Positions 11,130 to 23,297 of a stretch of DNA of 64,000 nucleotides are shown here, in pieces. How positions within the stretch are numbered: the stretch's first letter is position 1; every line of letters starts with the position of its first letter. A program made the translations under genes and the position numbers. Under the pieces are notes generated by a model. That model saw only the letters and a program-made list of their open reading frames with translations, ran no database searches and had not been told where the DNA came from. The DNA is from Adiantum capillus-veneris. Taxonomy: Eukaryota > Streptophyta > Polypodiopsida > Polypodiales > Pteridaceae. The stretch lies in NCBI GenBank assembly GCA_014529385.2, contig CM043953.1, forward strand, positions 92,308,842-92,372,841, read 5' to 3'.

Positions 11130-11831
11130 TATAAGTCATACACAGCAGCATGGTGTAAAGGTCGACATTTTAGGGTGGAACGGATCGACAAAAAGCGTTT
11201 TACTCAAGATTGTGGAATCATGGCAAAATTTGAACAATCTAGTCGACGACGGTCCTCTGATGCAGATCCTATGGTGGCAGAACTCACTTAGTTCGGCACG
11301 CTACAAGAGATTTTCAGGATCGATTATAGAGGATTTTTTGTCGACTTTTTCGACATGCAATGGTTCAAGATAATCATGGAGGGTCGCAACGCTACTGTGC
11401 ATAGAGGAGAGTCTGATTTTCTTGAGGTGGATTCAACTAAGAAATAGAGTGACCTAAGAGACACTTTAGTACTACCCGAGCATTGTGAATAAGTAAGTAT
11501 GTAAATAATTAACATCCAATTTTAGACGTAAGCTCTCATGTAAGTTATGTGGCACTGACAGGTGATATTTCATCCTACAAAGTCTGCATCAAACTGGTGG
11601 TATGTCATAGAGGTAGCCCCTCGTAGTGCACCGACATATGAAGGCTACCATGTGCCAATCACAGCGGCATCAATGGAGGAGATCGGAGAAGATGCTCAGT
11701 CAGAAGCCACTGAGGTGGTGCCAGACGAGCATCAAGTTGCTACTCTCTATGGGGTGCATGGAGAGGATCTACAAAATGAAATGGAGAACATTTGTTTAAA
11801 TGGAGAGCTCTATATATATATATATATATGA
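11130..11831 (+). pseudogene. CACTA TNPD-type transposase remnant (DUF4216 region)
   Basis: Frame from about 11163 reads FRVERIDKKRFTQDCGIMAK, then DYRGFFVDFFDMQWFKIIME, ending in a stop at about 11443, then DTLVLPEHCE. This matches the order of the DUF4216 domain found near the C-terminus of plant CACTA transposases. An intron then seems to run to a CAG at about 11561, and the next exon opens VIFHPTKSASNWWYVIEVAP, the domain's last strand. Coding fades into a TA microsatellite at 11810. Stops lie at about 11292 and 11443. The catalytic region lies upstream and is lost. Confidence 0.7.
11810..11829. repeat. (TA)n microsatellite
   Basis: About ten TA units at the end of the TNPD remnant. Translation there gives a meaningless YIYIYI tail. 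Confidence 0.9.
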
Positions 11832-12065
11832 GTTATGGTGAGATTTTTGAGGATGAGAGAGAGACCTCCTTAAGCCATAAATATTGTATTTGAACAATCT
11901 AGCTCCGTTTTATAATGTATATTGTATTCATGTGGCTTTTTTTTGATTTTTTTCTATATGCGTCATTGTATTTAATGGTCATTGCATCATTGTATTTAAT
12001 GGTTTGTGCATCCACTCCAGGTACGTATGCTCTAGGTATGTTCTCACAAGCAGGGACGACAAGAA

Positions 12066-12306
12066 CTGCACTCCGAGTGGGATGGAGACTGAAGTTGCAA
12101 TCGCGAAGCTGGTCTGCTCAATATAGATGCTGCTCGTCCCACCACTAGATCTAGTTGATCTGGTGAAAGAGACACTAAGAAGCACTTCTACTGCTTCTCA
12201 GCATCTCTTTCACCCGATCAATTAGATTTAGTGGTGGGACAAGCAACTTCTATGAGCAGACCTTCGCGATGCAACTTCAGTCTCCATCGTACTCGGAGCG
12301 CAGTGC
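12066..12306. repeat. Foldback (long hairpin) inside CACTA element
   Basis: The arms 12066-12178 and about 12192-12306 are inverted copies of each other: GATGGAGACTGAAGTTGCA in the left arm recurs inverted near 12277-12295, and CGTCCCACCACTA recurs inverted as TAGTGGTGGGAC near 12228. The loop is very short. It lies between the TNPD and TNPA genes. Transcribed, it would give a long double-stranded RNA. Confidence 0.85.
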
Positions 12307-12456
12307 TTTTACAAATTCACAGAAATTCAACAAAATCTCTCTATACAAGAATCCCTCCCCCTTTATGAGTCCCCTCTCTCTCTGTCTCTACTTATCCATG
12401 TTTTCTTCTCCATTCATTCAATATTAAGTTTAAATGTTCATGTGTTTAATGCAGGT

Positions 12457-13794
12457 ATGGATGATGCGGAGTTTCTTTCTTCTTTGTCACCCCAGCAGAG
12501 ACAGTGGTATGTGGAGTGTCATCGCTCTGGTGCACAATCGCACGTTCCTACTCCGGTCGCGTCTCCCTCTGTTTCGGAGCATTCAACTTTGGTTTCAACG
12601 AGATGATCTTCACACTCGTCTAGGCACCGATGCTCTAGTGGTGTTGACGGTGGTTGTTGTGGGGATGGCGCCGCCGATGCCTCGACACCGTCTCATGTTA
12701 GACGAGGCTCTTTACCCTCCCCTTCTTTGCCCGCCCCGACACCAGTCATGGCATTGCCATCTACACCAGGTTTTGTGTGGTTGACGGGCATTCCTAGCGG
12801 CTATACACCACTAGTTACTACACACCACTAGCTACTCCTCCAGGAGTCACTCCAGTCACACACTCCTCGCTTCGGGGCCCAGAATCCAGTGGAGACACCT
12901 AACATCCATACCCCCATTGACACGCCACTAGAGACCCCTGCGAGGACACCCAGGTTCACGCATCACCGGTGAGAGGGCTTGCCTTACTCCGTCGACTTCA
13001 GCAACGGCATCATCTTGGATGATGAAGGCAAGAAGGCGATCTCGTGCATGTGCGGTCTTTGCTCTTAGGTGTTTAGACACTACATAATAAGCACCTGGAG
13101 TGGAGTACCAAGTGATTTAAAAGACAGAGTCATCAACATGCTTCATGACAAGTTTTCTATTCCAACACGGGATGACCACTTCAATGAAGACGTGATGAAG
13201 GTCCGAATGTGTGAATACTGCAAGCACAAGCGTTTCAAAGTGCAAAAAGAAATTAAGCATGGGTGGAATAGACCAGATTGGTTGGCCAAAGAAGATTGGA
13301 AGAATGCGACGAAAGCAGCACGCCAGAATCCCGACAAGTGGAAGCAACAAAAGGAGGCAACCAGAGCGCGAGTAGAGGCAGGGAGCTCGCACCACTTGGG
13401 GAGCGGAAGGTGGGCATCATTTGATGTCGATTTTTTAAGTGTTTTCACATTGCTCTTTAGGTTTGATAGTTTAGGGTTTAGGGGTTTTTAAATTCTAACA
13501 TAATCGATTCTTTGTATGTTTTGACAGTGGTCGATCAGGATATGACCCCACACCGTACGAGCGTGAGTACGTAGGGAGGAAGGGCTTAAACGCCCTGATG
13601 GACATTCTGAGTTCTCACGGCGGCATGGTTAGTATTAGGTTTTACTCTTTTCTATTTGTTGTATTGTGTTATAAATTATTTGTTTATACTTATAGAAATC
13701 TGTCTTATTGTTTTTTTTTTTTGCAGAATCCGACAGATACCGCTTGGATGCGATGAGACGTCTGATTAGACGACGTCAGTCTAGCCGTAGCTAG
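12457..13794 (+). pseudogene. CACTA TNPA-like gene (plant transposase, Ptta/En/Spm type)
   Basis: Start at 12457 (MDDAEFLSSLSPQQ). A serine/threonine/proline-rich N-terminal half with stops is followed by the conserved part from 13069: HYIISTWSGVPSDLKDRVIN, then KHGWNRPDWLAKEDW and a run KWKQQKEATRARVEAGSSHH. This order (tryptophan-rich DNA-binding helices followed by an S-x-H-x-x-G segment) is that of the Ptta/En/Spm plant transposase family. An intron ends near 13528; the next exon has DPTPYEREYVGRKG (the family's GRxPT-like element), and a last short exon ends RLIRRRQSSRS at 13794. TNPA-type proteins bind subterminal repeats. Several stops make it a pseudogene. The best parallel is the copy at 40172-41480. 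Confidence 0.75.
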
Positions 13795-14444
13795 ATAGCA
13801 TTAGTTTCCTTTTGTCATAGAATATGTATCATGAGATGACGTTTATACGTCTTTTTGAAAACCATGTATATTTTTCAATAATGACAATGGTGTTGTAAGT
13901 ATTACATTTGCAAAATTTTAACTATCAAGTGATTTTGCCTATGATGTGTACAATTGTCAGTGATTTACTTTCATCAATTTACTTTTTGTCAGTTTTGTAT
14001 CTTTATTCTGCAAGCAATACTATGGATGATGGAGTTAATGGTTATATTGTCTTGCGGGTGACTACTTTGGGTCTATATCTAAGCTTGCACTTTCTTTCAA
14101 AGGTGAATCAATTATTGAAACATTCAATATGATTGATGGGTGGGAGGGCATTGACCAATTTATTTTTCTCTCGGGCGTCACTATGATCGTCGCTATATAA
14201 GGCTTTATAGCGTCGCTATAAACGTCACTATAGGTGGCCTGTAAACGTCGCTATGATCGTCGCTATATGCATTACTATATAGAAACTCCTATAGTGACGC
14301 TTATAGAGACCGTTATAGCGACACTCATAGCGACGTTCCCGTATCGACGCTTTTAGCAAAGGTTTTAGTGACATCGGGGAGTATAAAAACCCAATGTATT
14401 TCCATCGCTAACAGTGTCACAAGTGCACACAACCTCGTGTAGTG
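13795..14444 (+). repeat. CACTA 3' end: subterminal repeats and TIR
   Basis: From 14170 a dense array of CGTCGCTATA/TATAGCGACG-type motifs in both orientations fills about 200 bp. It is followed by a conserved segment (14392-14444) almost identical to 42115-42167 and ending TGTAGTG. Such subterminal arrays are binding sites for TNPA-type proteins in CACTA elements. The three bases that follow (AGT) are a possible 3-bp target duplication, which cannot be tested because the left end is missing. Confidence 0.8.
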
Positions 14445-14469
14445 AGTTGAGCACCAAGCTAGGCATACA

Positions 14470-16590
14470 AGCCCACAAGATGGGAGATACATTAAAAAGC
14501 CAATGGATCTATCAAGCGACAAGACATCTCAGTTACTCCTTAATTGAAAATTGAGGCTTCATGTCCAAAGCTATGTGGACAAAAAGGATTTCTTCATCTC
14601 CCCTTTCCAACATGAGAATGTTATCATTGGGGCTCCATGGTTTAACCGCATGGCTTCCAACATGAAGTTCCCTAAAAGGAGAATCTACTTCACCTACAGG
14701 GAAGAGAGCATGTACATAGATGCTAATGAGTCAGGGAACACCATATCCTTGCAATAAAGGGATCAAGAGGAATTAGAGTTTTCTAATTTCCTAAATGGAT
14801 CCCAAGATGTTTTCGTTGATGACATCCGTAGTGAGATACCTCTAAAATGAGGGATGATGACCATGCAATTGAGCTCCTACCAGGAAGCTCAGTGCCTAAC
14901 AAGCCACCTTATCGAGTTTCACAAGCTCAACAAGAGGAGATCTTGAGGCAAGTGCATGAACTGGTGGAAAAAGGATGGTGAGGTCTAGCTCCTCTACATT
15001 TTGTTCACCATTACTTTTCGTGCAAAAGAAAGATGACACATTCACATGTGTGGCGACTATAGAGCACTAAATAAGATCACTATGGCAAAAATAGATTTCC
15101 GGTGTCATGAGGAGAAGATCTATTTGATAATTTACAAGTTTTGGCCTGACAAATGCTCTAAACGCATTTAAACTCATGATGGACAAAAATATTCAGGCCA
15201 TTCAAATTCTCTTGAGGAGTACAAGAGACACCTCCAGGTGATCTTTCAAGTTGTGAGAGAGAATAAGCTTTTCATTAATAAAAAGAAAAGTGAATTTTTC
15301 CTACAAGAGATTCAATATTTAGGTCACATTATCTCTAAAGATGGCACCCGTATGGATCCAAAAAAGTTAGAGATAATAAAAGGATGGCCTAATGCAAGGA
15401 ATCTATAGGAGGTACGAAGCTTCATAGGTATGTGTGCATACTATAGATGCTTCATTAAAAAACGCTAATAGCAAGCCCATTACAAGACTTAACAAAAAAG
15501 AATGCTAAGTATTCATAGACTGCAAAAGTGCAAGAAGCTTTTGAAGAAGCTTAAGGAGAAGTTTATCTCTGAACGTGTGCTCACACTACTAGATCTCTCA
15601 AAGCCATTTGAGGTCCAATGTGATGCTTGTGGTAATTGACTTGGAGCTATTTTGCTTCAAGAAGGGCATTCCATAGCATATGAGAGTCAAAGAATCAACT
15701 TCGATAAGTGTGCATTGGGCAAATACGAAAAAGAGGTACTAGCTATTCTATATGCCCTAAACACGTGGAAACACTATCTCTTGGGGACTCCATTCATCCT
15801 ACAAATGGATCACAAAGCCTCAAGAACTTCATGACGCAAACCAAAATCTCCAACAAACAAATGAGGTGGGCAAATTTTCTTTTGCAATTTAAATTTCATG
15901 TTGCTCACATTGTTGGCAAGCACAATCAAATGGTTGATGCACTTTCACAACGACCAAGGGTAAATGTGGTGTCTATAGCAACTCACAAAAATGATCTATC
16001 TTTTATGGTAGATGAGTATGCTATTGAACGAGACCTTAAGTATGTAATAATAGCCTTTGCATTAGAGAAAAAAAAAGAACCATTCACCTTGAAGGACGGT
16101 TATCTTCCAAACGGCAATAGGCTATGTGCTACACACCCATACAATTAAAAATTCATGTATGAAGCCCATACTTCTCATTATGCGGGACAAAGAGGGAATC
16201 CATAATCTACTCTTCAAGGAGTAGAAATATATTTCTATTGGTCTACCATGAAAAGTAAACATACAAGAGTATGTTTCAAAATGCGTGGTATACCAAAAGT
16301 TGAAATTTGATCAAGGGAAGCAACTTGGATTGTTTTAGTCGACATGCTTAACAAGAAAACACACTCTATGTCTGTCAAAAAGATTATCAAGGCACATCAA
16401 ATGGAAACCCTCTTTAGATCTCAAATTTTCAAGCATCATGGCCTTCCAACATCCATAGTGTCAGACAAAGATCCTAGAATGACCAGTAATTTCTAGAAGG
16501 GTCTCTTTGAGAATCTAGGAAGTAGATTAAATTTCTCTTTTGGCCTACCATACACAAACAAATGACCAAAGTGAAATAACTAATCTATCA
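14470..16590 (+). pseudogene. Heavily decayed Ty3/Gypsy pol
   Basis: Parts of a pol gene in changing frames. 14551-14757 is protease-like (NVIIGAPWFNRMAS). About 14870-14985 gives the RT start (ELLPGSSVPNKPPYRVSQAQ). 15245-15470 gives the RT thumb with FFLQEIQYLGHIISKDGTRM. 15590-15960 gives RNase H (AYESQRINFDKCALGKYEKE, FKFHVAHIVGKHNQMVDALS). About 16150-16590 gives integrase, with KHHGLPTSIVSDKDPRM near the second catalytic aspartate and YHTQTNDQSEITN near the glutamate. The RT active site is deleted. It ends abruptly near 16590 where copy B of the H3-bearing transposon begins. There is no LTR on either side. Confidence 0.85.
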
Positions 16591-16640
16591 ATTCTCAATT
16601 GCTGCTGCAAGGAAGCTCCTCTCTTCTCTCCTACCACGTT

Positions 16641-16754
16641 CCATTGCCACACCAAGCAATGGTTATCCACCTTCTCTTCCATTGCCACACCAAGCAAGGG
16701 TTATCCACCTTCTCCTCCATTGCCACACCAAGCAAGGGTTAACCACCTTCTCCT
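16641..16754. repeat. 38-bp tandem repeat, three units, upstream of P2
   Basis: Units start at 16641, 16679 and 16717 (CCATTGCCACACCAAGCAA...). They lie about 75 bp before the P2 start. Copy A has a different tandem array (four units of about 65 bp) at the same place, see 32668-32930. Confidence 0.95.
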
Positions 16755-16826
16755 ATCACTTTATTCCACCTACATTGTAGCAACAAGAAAGGTCCTACTC
16801 CTCCTCCTAAGTTTCTTTGTTCAACC

Positions 16827-18172
16827 ATGGCCAACTCTACTTTGCAAAGGCGGCCAAAGGATGAGGTCACAACACTTGCATGCCACAACACTAGAGGTAT
16901 AGATGATGAGTGGGTTCCACAAGAGTTCACCAAAGGTGCTTGGGTATACAGCATGCAACCATCTGCTATTGGCCCTCATCGTGTGCAAAATCGTGCAAAC
17001 TTGGATCATCATTGGAAAGGAAATTTCATTGGCTTCAAGAACCACAAAGACAAGGGGACCATAGCCATTGTGCAACATGTTTTCTCAATGTCAAGCATGC
17101 AATTGCAACAACCACCTCGATTTCCAGCACATTGTAAGTACATGTTTTGAGAATACAAAGCTAGGTGTGAAATCACAGTGTAATGTTATCATGGATTCAT
17201 ACTTAAGATTTGCCATGCATTTATAGTCATATTTCCATCCACGTTGGTGGAGGAGCAGCCACTACATAGTCTCTCCGGCACATTCAGTGCTATACATGCG
17301 GATATTGGAGCAACAATGTTTGCAAATCTTTGCCCAACCAAACTGGTTCAAAGAAGGATTTTCTTCTCTTCTCACTCCTATAGTGTACCTACTTCTACAC
17401 AAGAGTTTGGAACGCTCGAACGCATTAGAGTAACTTCCTTATTAAGTATAGAGTGGCCAATGCAAGATTTGTGGCTGGCAGCATCTTTCAAGCAAAAGAT
17501 GATAATAGATGTCCACAAAACTCTTTTAAATACTCTAAAGCTTCTAGGTCTGTGGGCTTGAGTTGGTGTTTTCCTATTCACTATTTTGTGCACATTTTTA
17601 AAGAGTTTGGATTTGTGGAGACTACCACAATGCTTGTATGTAAAGATATGCATTATGAGGAATTAGGAAGGCTTTTAGAAGAGGACTCGGGTTTTGTGGA
17701 GGGCATGCACAATGGGGACTGGTATCGTTGTAAGGTTGGAGCTTCAGATATTGGAATGCGCTATTTGAAATCTCTCACCTCCTTGTACATACGATTCCAC
17801 TATGATCATTGGATGTGCAAGCTTGGAGTGTGGACTCCTTTACAGAGTGTAGACAGTGCTATTGCAAGATTTGACATTGTAGTGAAGATGCCCAATGATG
17901 CTTTCGAGGCAGTCCAGGTGAACAAGCATTGGACTCTTAGTAATGTGCAAGAACATTTGGTTATTATGGGTTTTGAGGCCCTTCAACAAGCACAATTTCG
18001 TTTACAAGGTCACAAGGTGAGAATACTTCCACCACATTTTCAATACATCATAGTTTGTCGATCATTGGATGCTTATTGTAATGAATGTCCGCAGATTGGA
18101 AAGAGAATGAAAGACAAATTGAAGGTCGAGGAGGACTGGGGGATGGATGGAACTATGCTATCACTCTTATAA
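16827..18172 (+). pseudogene. P2 gene of copy B, unknown function
   Basis: Two exons: 16827-17133 and about 17227-18172, with donor GTAAGT and acceptor TATAG. The splice is supported by copy A, where the same junction yields aligned protein (FPSTLVEEQPL here, FPSSLMEEQPL there). Exon 1 carries AIGPHRVQNRANLDHHWKGN and DKGTIAIVQHVF. Exon 2 carries SRSVGLSWCFP, EGMHNGDWYRCKVG, LGVWTPLQSVDSAIARFDI and AVQVNKHWTLSNVQEHL. One frameshift lies near 17530. I recognise no known family. The conserved cysteines, tryptophans and the HNGD motif suggest a folded globular protein. Its gene is read towards P1 and towards the H3/transposase pair, as in copy A mirrored. Confidence 0.7.
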
Positions 18173-18366
18173 CTTTATGACTCTTGCAATTTTGAAAACA
18201 ATCCCCAATGTAATCAACATGATTTGCTTCGATAAATCATGTCTTTGAATATAATTTTTTGCATTGAGATGAGAGATCATTTTTTGGTGAAAGGGCCTTT
18301 TTTTTTATAAATGTCTTAAAAAAAGCGACCATTATAAAAGGGGGGCCCCATAACTTATTCACTTTT

Positions 18367-18685
18367 TGTTGAGATGTCGAGGTCTACACCTTGAGCTGCC
18401 ATCCACTACGGGTCTTGGCCGCTTACGGCATTTACTCACTGGCACATTAGGTGACCGACACGGAGGATCTCTGTCAGTGATTCTACAGCTGGACTACACT
18501 TATAGTGCTAGCCTAGTACGCTTCTAGCGAGTTCACACTTAGTGACCGCATGTACATATGTGTTATTTTTCATCTTTAGCACTTAGTCATTTTGTACTCT
18601 CTTTTCTGTGAAGAAGAAGAAGCTTTCCATCTCTGTGTGCTTTGTGCTTGTCTTGTGTAGCTCTCTTGCATCCTCATTCTTTACA
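18367..18685 (+). repeat. 5' LTR of Copia element
   Basis: 319 bp, TGTTGAG...TTTACA. It matches 23270-23560 except for scattered substitutions and a difference near 18418-18455: the 5' copy has about 28 extra bases between GTCTTGG and GACACGGAGG. Confidence 0.95.
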
Positions 18686-18698
18686 TGGTATCAGAGCC
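18686..18698 (+). promoter_or_regulatory. Primer binding site, initiator tRNA-Met type
   Basis: TGGTATCAGAGCC starts directly after the 5' LTR. It is complementary to the 3' end of plant initiator tRNA-Met, the usual primer of plant Copia elements. Confidence 0.9.
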
Positions 18699-18947
18699 TG
18701 GTGCAGGCAAGAGAGGCTAAGAGAGCAAGAGCATCAAAATCCCTTCAGAACAGGTTTTTCGTCCAAGTTTCTGAACAGGTCTCCAAAGTGCAGTACACAG
18801 AGATTTACTGTACAAGTACAGTGGTTGTATGTACGTTTGATTGTGGACACTCGTTGAGTGTAGGAAGCGTTACAGGTACCACAATAGCAGGTTCAACAAA
18901 TTTGCAGGTTTTTGCAGATTGCAGCTATTTTGTCTTAGCGCTTCAAG

Positions 18948-21900
18948 ATGTCTGACGGTTTCAGTCAGATTGTTACTGAGAAGCTTGAGAAAAATAACTA
19001 CCCTGCATGGAAGTTCAGAATAAAAAATTTCCTAAAAGGAAAAGGTTATTGGGACTATGTAGAAGGAGACAATGAAAAGGAACCAGAGATTCCCGAGGCA
19101 AATGCTACAACAGAACAAAGGAAAGCTTTGAGGGACTGGCAACAAGGCCAGAGCAAAGTGATGTATTGGCTTTCTATGAGCATCACAAATGGCATGATGG
19201 GCTATCTACAGGATGCTGAAACCCCCGCCATTGCATGGAAAAACTTAGGCAGAGTGTTCGAGGTGAACACCAAGGCCAGGAAGCTTCAACTAAAGTCGGA
19301 GCTAAATCAGGTTAAGAGGAACAACCTCTCCATAAATGATTATGCTTTGAAGATCAAGAGTATCATTGAGGCTCTTAGATCTATTAAAGTCTCAGTGGAA
19401 GATGATGACATTGTCCGTGCATGCTTGGATGGTCTAGGAGATGAGTATGTACATTTCAGGTCTTCCATGAATACAAGAGACGACATCCCCGTGTTCCAAG
19501 ATTTGATTTCTATGCTTATTCTGGAGGAGAAGAACCTTGACACATCTTCTTCTCATGGCAGAAATAATTCTGAACAGGCCTTCTATTCTAACTCCAATAG
19601 AGGTAGAGGTAGAGGTCGTGGTCGAGGCCCAAGAGGTTGCAGGGGCCAATTTCTGGAAGGTCAATCAAATCAAAACAATACAGGTGGCAAGGGAAACCAG
19701 TCTCAAGGCAGGGGGAGTCAAAGAGGTCGTGGTGCAGAATCAAGTAGGCAGCAACATACTCCAGATAGCAGAGAATGTTGGACTTGTGGTGAAAGAAGTC
19801 ACATGTCACGTGACTGTCCAAAGGGAAAAGCAAGTGGAAAGAGAGAACAGGGAAACTATGCATCTACTAGCAGAGATGCAGATGACAGCAAAAACGAGCG
19901 CATGTTTGTTATGCAGCATGTAATGAATACAATGACTACACAGAATTCCACCCAAGATGATGTTTGGTATGTGGATTCAGGTGCCTCTAATCACATGACG
20001 TCTCGTGGAGAGTGGTTTAGAGATATGCGCAAACCAGATGTGTCAGGCTATGTGTAGACAGGAGATGACATAGCTCACCCCATTGCTCATGTAGGGGACA
20101 TACCTCTAAATACAAAGAGTGGGAAATCAAAGTACTTAGCAGATGTACTTCATGTCCCAAACATTACAAAGAATCTTGTTTCTGTTGGACAAATGGTTGA
20201 GCAGGGTTTGCACGTTCGCTTCAATCCGAATGGCTGTTATGTAGAAGATTTCTAGAATGGCTGTAAGCTGATCACAGAGGGCAAATATGTGGACAGAATG
20301 TTTACGCTGAATGTAGACATGCCTGAGGTAAAAGCTGCATTATTTGCACAGGGCACAGGTGTTGTGGCTGATGTTGACATTTGGCACAAACGCATTGGCC
20401 ATGTCAATGAGCAGAGATTGTGCAGCATGCAATCAAAACAGATTGTAAAAGGTTTGCCCAAATTCAAGGTGGATGGTATGCATAAAGTGTGTGCAGCATG
20501 CCAGCTTGGAAAACAGTCAAAGGGCTCATTTCCACATGAGCGCAATGTATGTAAAAAGCCACTTGAGGTGGTGCACACCGATGTTTGGGGTCCAACCGAT
20601 ACTGCAAGTATACATGGTTGCAGGTATTATGTCTCTTTCATTGATGACCATACAAGGAAAGTATGGGTCTACTTCATGCGTAACAAAAGTGAAGTGTTTG
20701 GTCACTTTCAAGACTTCAAAGTCATGATTGAGAAGGAGACAAATATGCAAATCAAGACATTGAGGTCAAATGGGGGGGAAGAGTACTTCTCCAATGATTT
20801 TTCAGATTTTCTATGAATGCATGGTATACGCAGGCAGTTTACATGCAGATATACTCCACAGCAGAATGGGGTCGCAGAAAGGAAAAACAGACACATTGCA
20901 GAGGTTGCATGTGCATTGATGAATGAGAAGAACATGCCTCATCATTTCTGGGCTGAAGCTGTAAATACAGTTATGTACATTATGAACAGGACACCTACAG
21001 CTGCGGTGCATGATGTAACACCTGAGGAAAAGTTTACAGGTACAAAGCCTGATTTGGCACACTTGAAAGTGTTTGGCTGCATAGCTTACGTGCATGTACC
21101 AGATGAGTTGCGTAGGAAATTGGATCCTAAAGCAGAGAAATGTATTCTTGTGGGATATTCCCTTGAACAAAAGGGGTATAGGTGCTACAATCCTACTACA
21201 CAAGAATTACGAGTGAGCAGAGATGTAGTCTTTGATGAGATGAGCAGTTGGTACAGTAATGCACATGGCACTTTTGGGGCTGATGTAAAAGATGATGTGG
21301 TTGTACAAAATGTGAGGCCACAGTCATAGGTTTTGAGTGGACCACAAGAGTCCTCTTCTCGTGGCTCTATTGAGAAACCATGGAACGGTAGACTACGTAC
21401 GCAGGTTACTCCACCAACAGGTACAGGGAATGTATCACGAAAAGGAAAGGAAAAGGTTGATGAACCTCCCTTTATGGCTGATGCATCATCAGGTTTTTCA
21501 CATGTAGACATGGATTCAGATGGTTCTGAACAAAGTCTTGATGAGGAATTTGGGATTCCGGCTGTCAGGACACCTGGTGTAAGGAAAGTACAAGAAGATG
21601 CTAGAGGGCAAAGGAGTGACCCAGGACTGCGCAGATCTAATAGAGTCAGAAATCCAGTTCAAAAATTGACTTATGATGGGTATCTAGCGCATCAACAAGC
21701 CTACATGGCTAAGGTGATACAGGATGTGGAGCCCACATGTTTTGAGGATGCAGTTGGAAATGTGCATTGGGATGATGCAATGAATGAAGAGATGGCTGCA
21801 TTGGAAGCAAACGACACATGGGAGTTGGTGCCATTGCCAAGTGGCAAGAAAGATATTGGCTGTAAATGGGTGTATAAAACCAAGCATAAGGCTGATGGTA

Positions 21901-23297
21901 ACATTGAACGTCACAAGGCAAGGCTGGTCGCAAAGGGTTATGCACAGACGTATGGCATAGACTATGAGGAGACCTTTGCTCCAGTGGCAAAGATGACGAC
22001 TGTGAGAGCTGTCATAGCAGTGGCTGCATCTAGAGGATGGATTATGCATCAAATGGATGTAAAGAATGCCTTCTTGAATGGTGAGTTGCAAGAGGAAGTG
22101 TATATGGATCAGCCACCTGGTTATGTCAATCCAGGTTACCCAGACTGTGTATGCAGGCTTCTCAAAGCTTTGTATGGTTTGAAGCAAGGCTCTAGAGCAT
22201 GGTATGACAGGATTGCCAAGTATCTTGTCAGTATTGGGTTTAGGAGAGCTCATGCAGATCATTCACTCTATGTACATGAGAGTGATGTGGGGATTGTGGT
22301 CAATACTATATATGTAGATGACCTTATTATTGTGGGTGACAATGCTATGGAGATTGACCATGTGAAGGGTCTTCTCAAACAGGAGTTTGAAATGAAAGAT
22401 TTAGGCGAGTTGCGCTACTTTCTTGGCATTGAGGTGATCAGGACTCCAGAGGGTGTATGGCTATCACAGAGACAGTATGCTTTGGACATGTTGTCAAAGT
22501 ATGGTATGGCTGATTATAAGCCAATTTCTATTCCCTTGGATGTGAATGCAAAGCTGAGTGCAGAGAAGGGTGATGTTGTGGAGGATGTCAATATGTACAG
22601 GAAGATGGTGGGTAGTCTAATCTACTTGACTATCACGAGGCCAGACTTGAGCTACACAGTAGGCTTGGAGAGTCAGTTCATGCAGCTTCCGAGGAAGCCA
22701 CATTTGGATGGAGTACGACGCACACTTAGGTATGTGCAAGGGACTCTTGACTACGCATTGTTCTATGCAGCAGATGCACCATTAGCATTGTATGGGAATA
22801 CAGATGCAGATTGGGTAGGTAGCATTGTTGATAGGAGATCTACGAGTGGATTCATGTTCTCTTTTGGGAGTGCTGCTGTTACTTGGAGCAGCAAAAAGCA
22901 GCCTACGGTTGCTTTATTGAGCACAGAGGCCGAGTACAGAGGTGCAGCAGTTGCGGCGTGCGAGGTAGCTTGGCTACGCACATTACTTGAGGACTTGGGA
23001 GTGCAGGTGGGCGAACAGATTGTCATTCATTGTGACAACCTCAGCAACATGCAGTTGGCTAGGAACCCAGTGTTCCATGCTAGGACCAAACACATAGAGA
23101 TCCATTACCACTACGTTCGAGAGCAAGTGTTGGCGGGCGACATCGACTTGGTCTACGGCAGCACAGAGGAGCAAATAGCGGATATCTTTACCAAGGCCCT
23201 CAAAGCTGAGAAGCTTCGACGTTTCTGGACTATGCTTGGACTCTGCGACATGCAGAGCTCGAGGGGGAGTGTTGAGATGTCGAGCTCTACACCTTGA
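18948..23297 (+). pseudogene. gag-pol: Copia gag-pol polyprotein, four in-frame stops
   Basis: Gag (from 18948): LTEKLEKNNYPAW-like start, the UBN2-type Gag core, an RG-rich stretch and the knuckle CWTCGERSHMSRDC. Protease: WYVDSGASNHMTS. Integrase: WHKRIGHVNEQRL, a CX2C-like zinc region, VVHTDVWGP, LRSNGGEEY and TPQQNGVAERKNR (D, D, E). RT: CKWVYKTKHKADG, MDVKNAFLNGEL, YVDDLIIVG. RNase H: NTDADWVGS, STEAEY and FTKAL near the end. Stops in the same frame: TAG at 20055, TAG at 20253, TGA at 20814, TAG at 21327. All could arise by C-to-T change on one strand or the other, as in methylated repeats. Order PR-IN-RT-RH defines Copia. The 3' end of the frame overlaps the 3' LTR. Confidence 0.93.
23260..23269 (+). 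promoter_or_regulatory. Polypurine tract of Copia element
   Basis: A purine run, GAGGGGGAG, lies immediately before the 3' LTR. It is the usual primer for plus-strand DNA synthesis. It overlaps the coding frame. Confidence 0.85.

Larger units (their letters stand above)
11130..14444 (+). mobile_element. Decayed CACTA (En/Spm) transposon, 5' truncated
   Basis: It contains the C-terminal part of a TNPD-type gene, a foldback, a TNPA-like gene and a right end made of short repeats such as CGTCGCTATA followed by a terminus GTGTAGTG at 14444. The inverse of that terminus is CACTACAC, the CACTA hallmark. The same terminus (with one base changed) ends the related element at 42167. No left end was found, so the element is truncated before about 11130. 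Confidence 0.8.
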
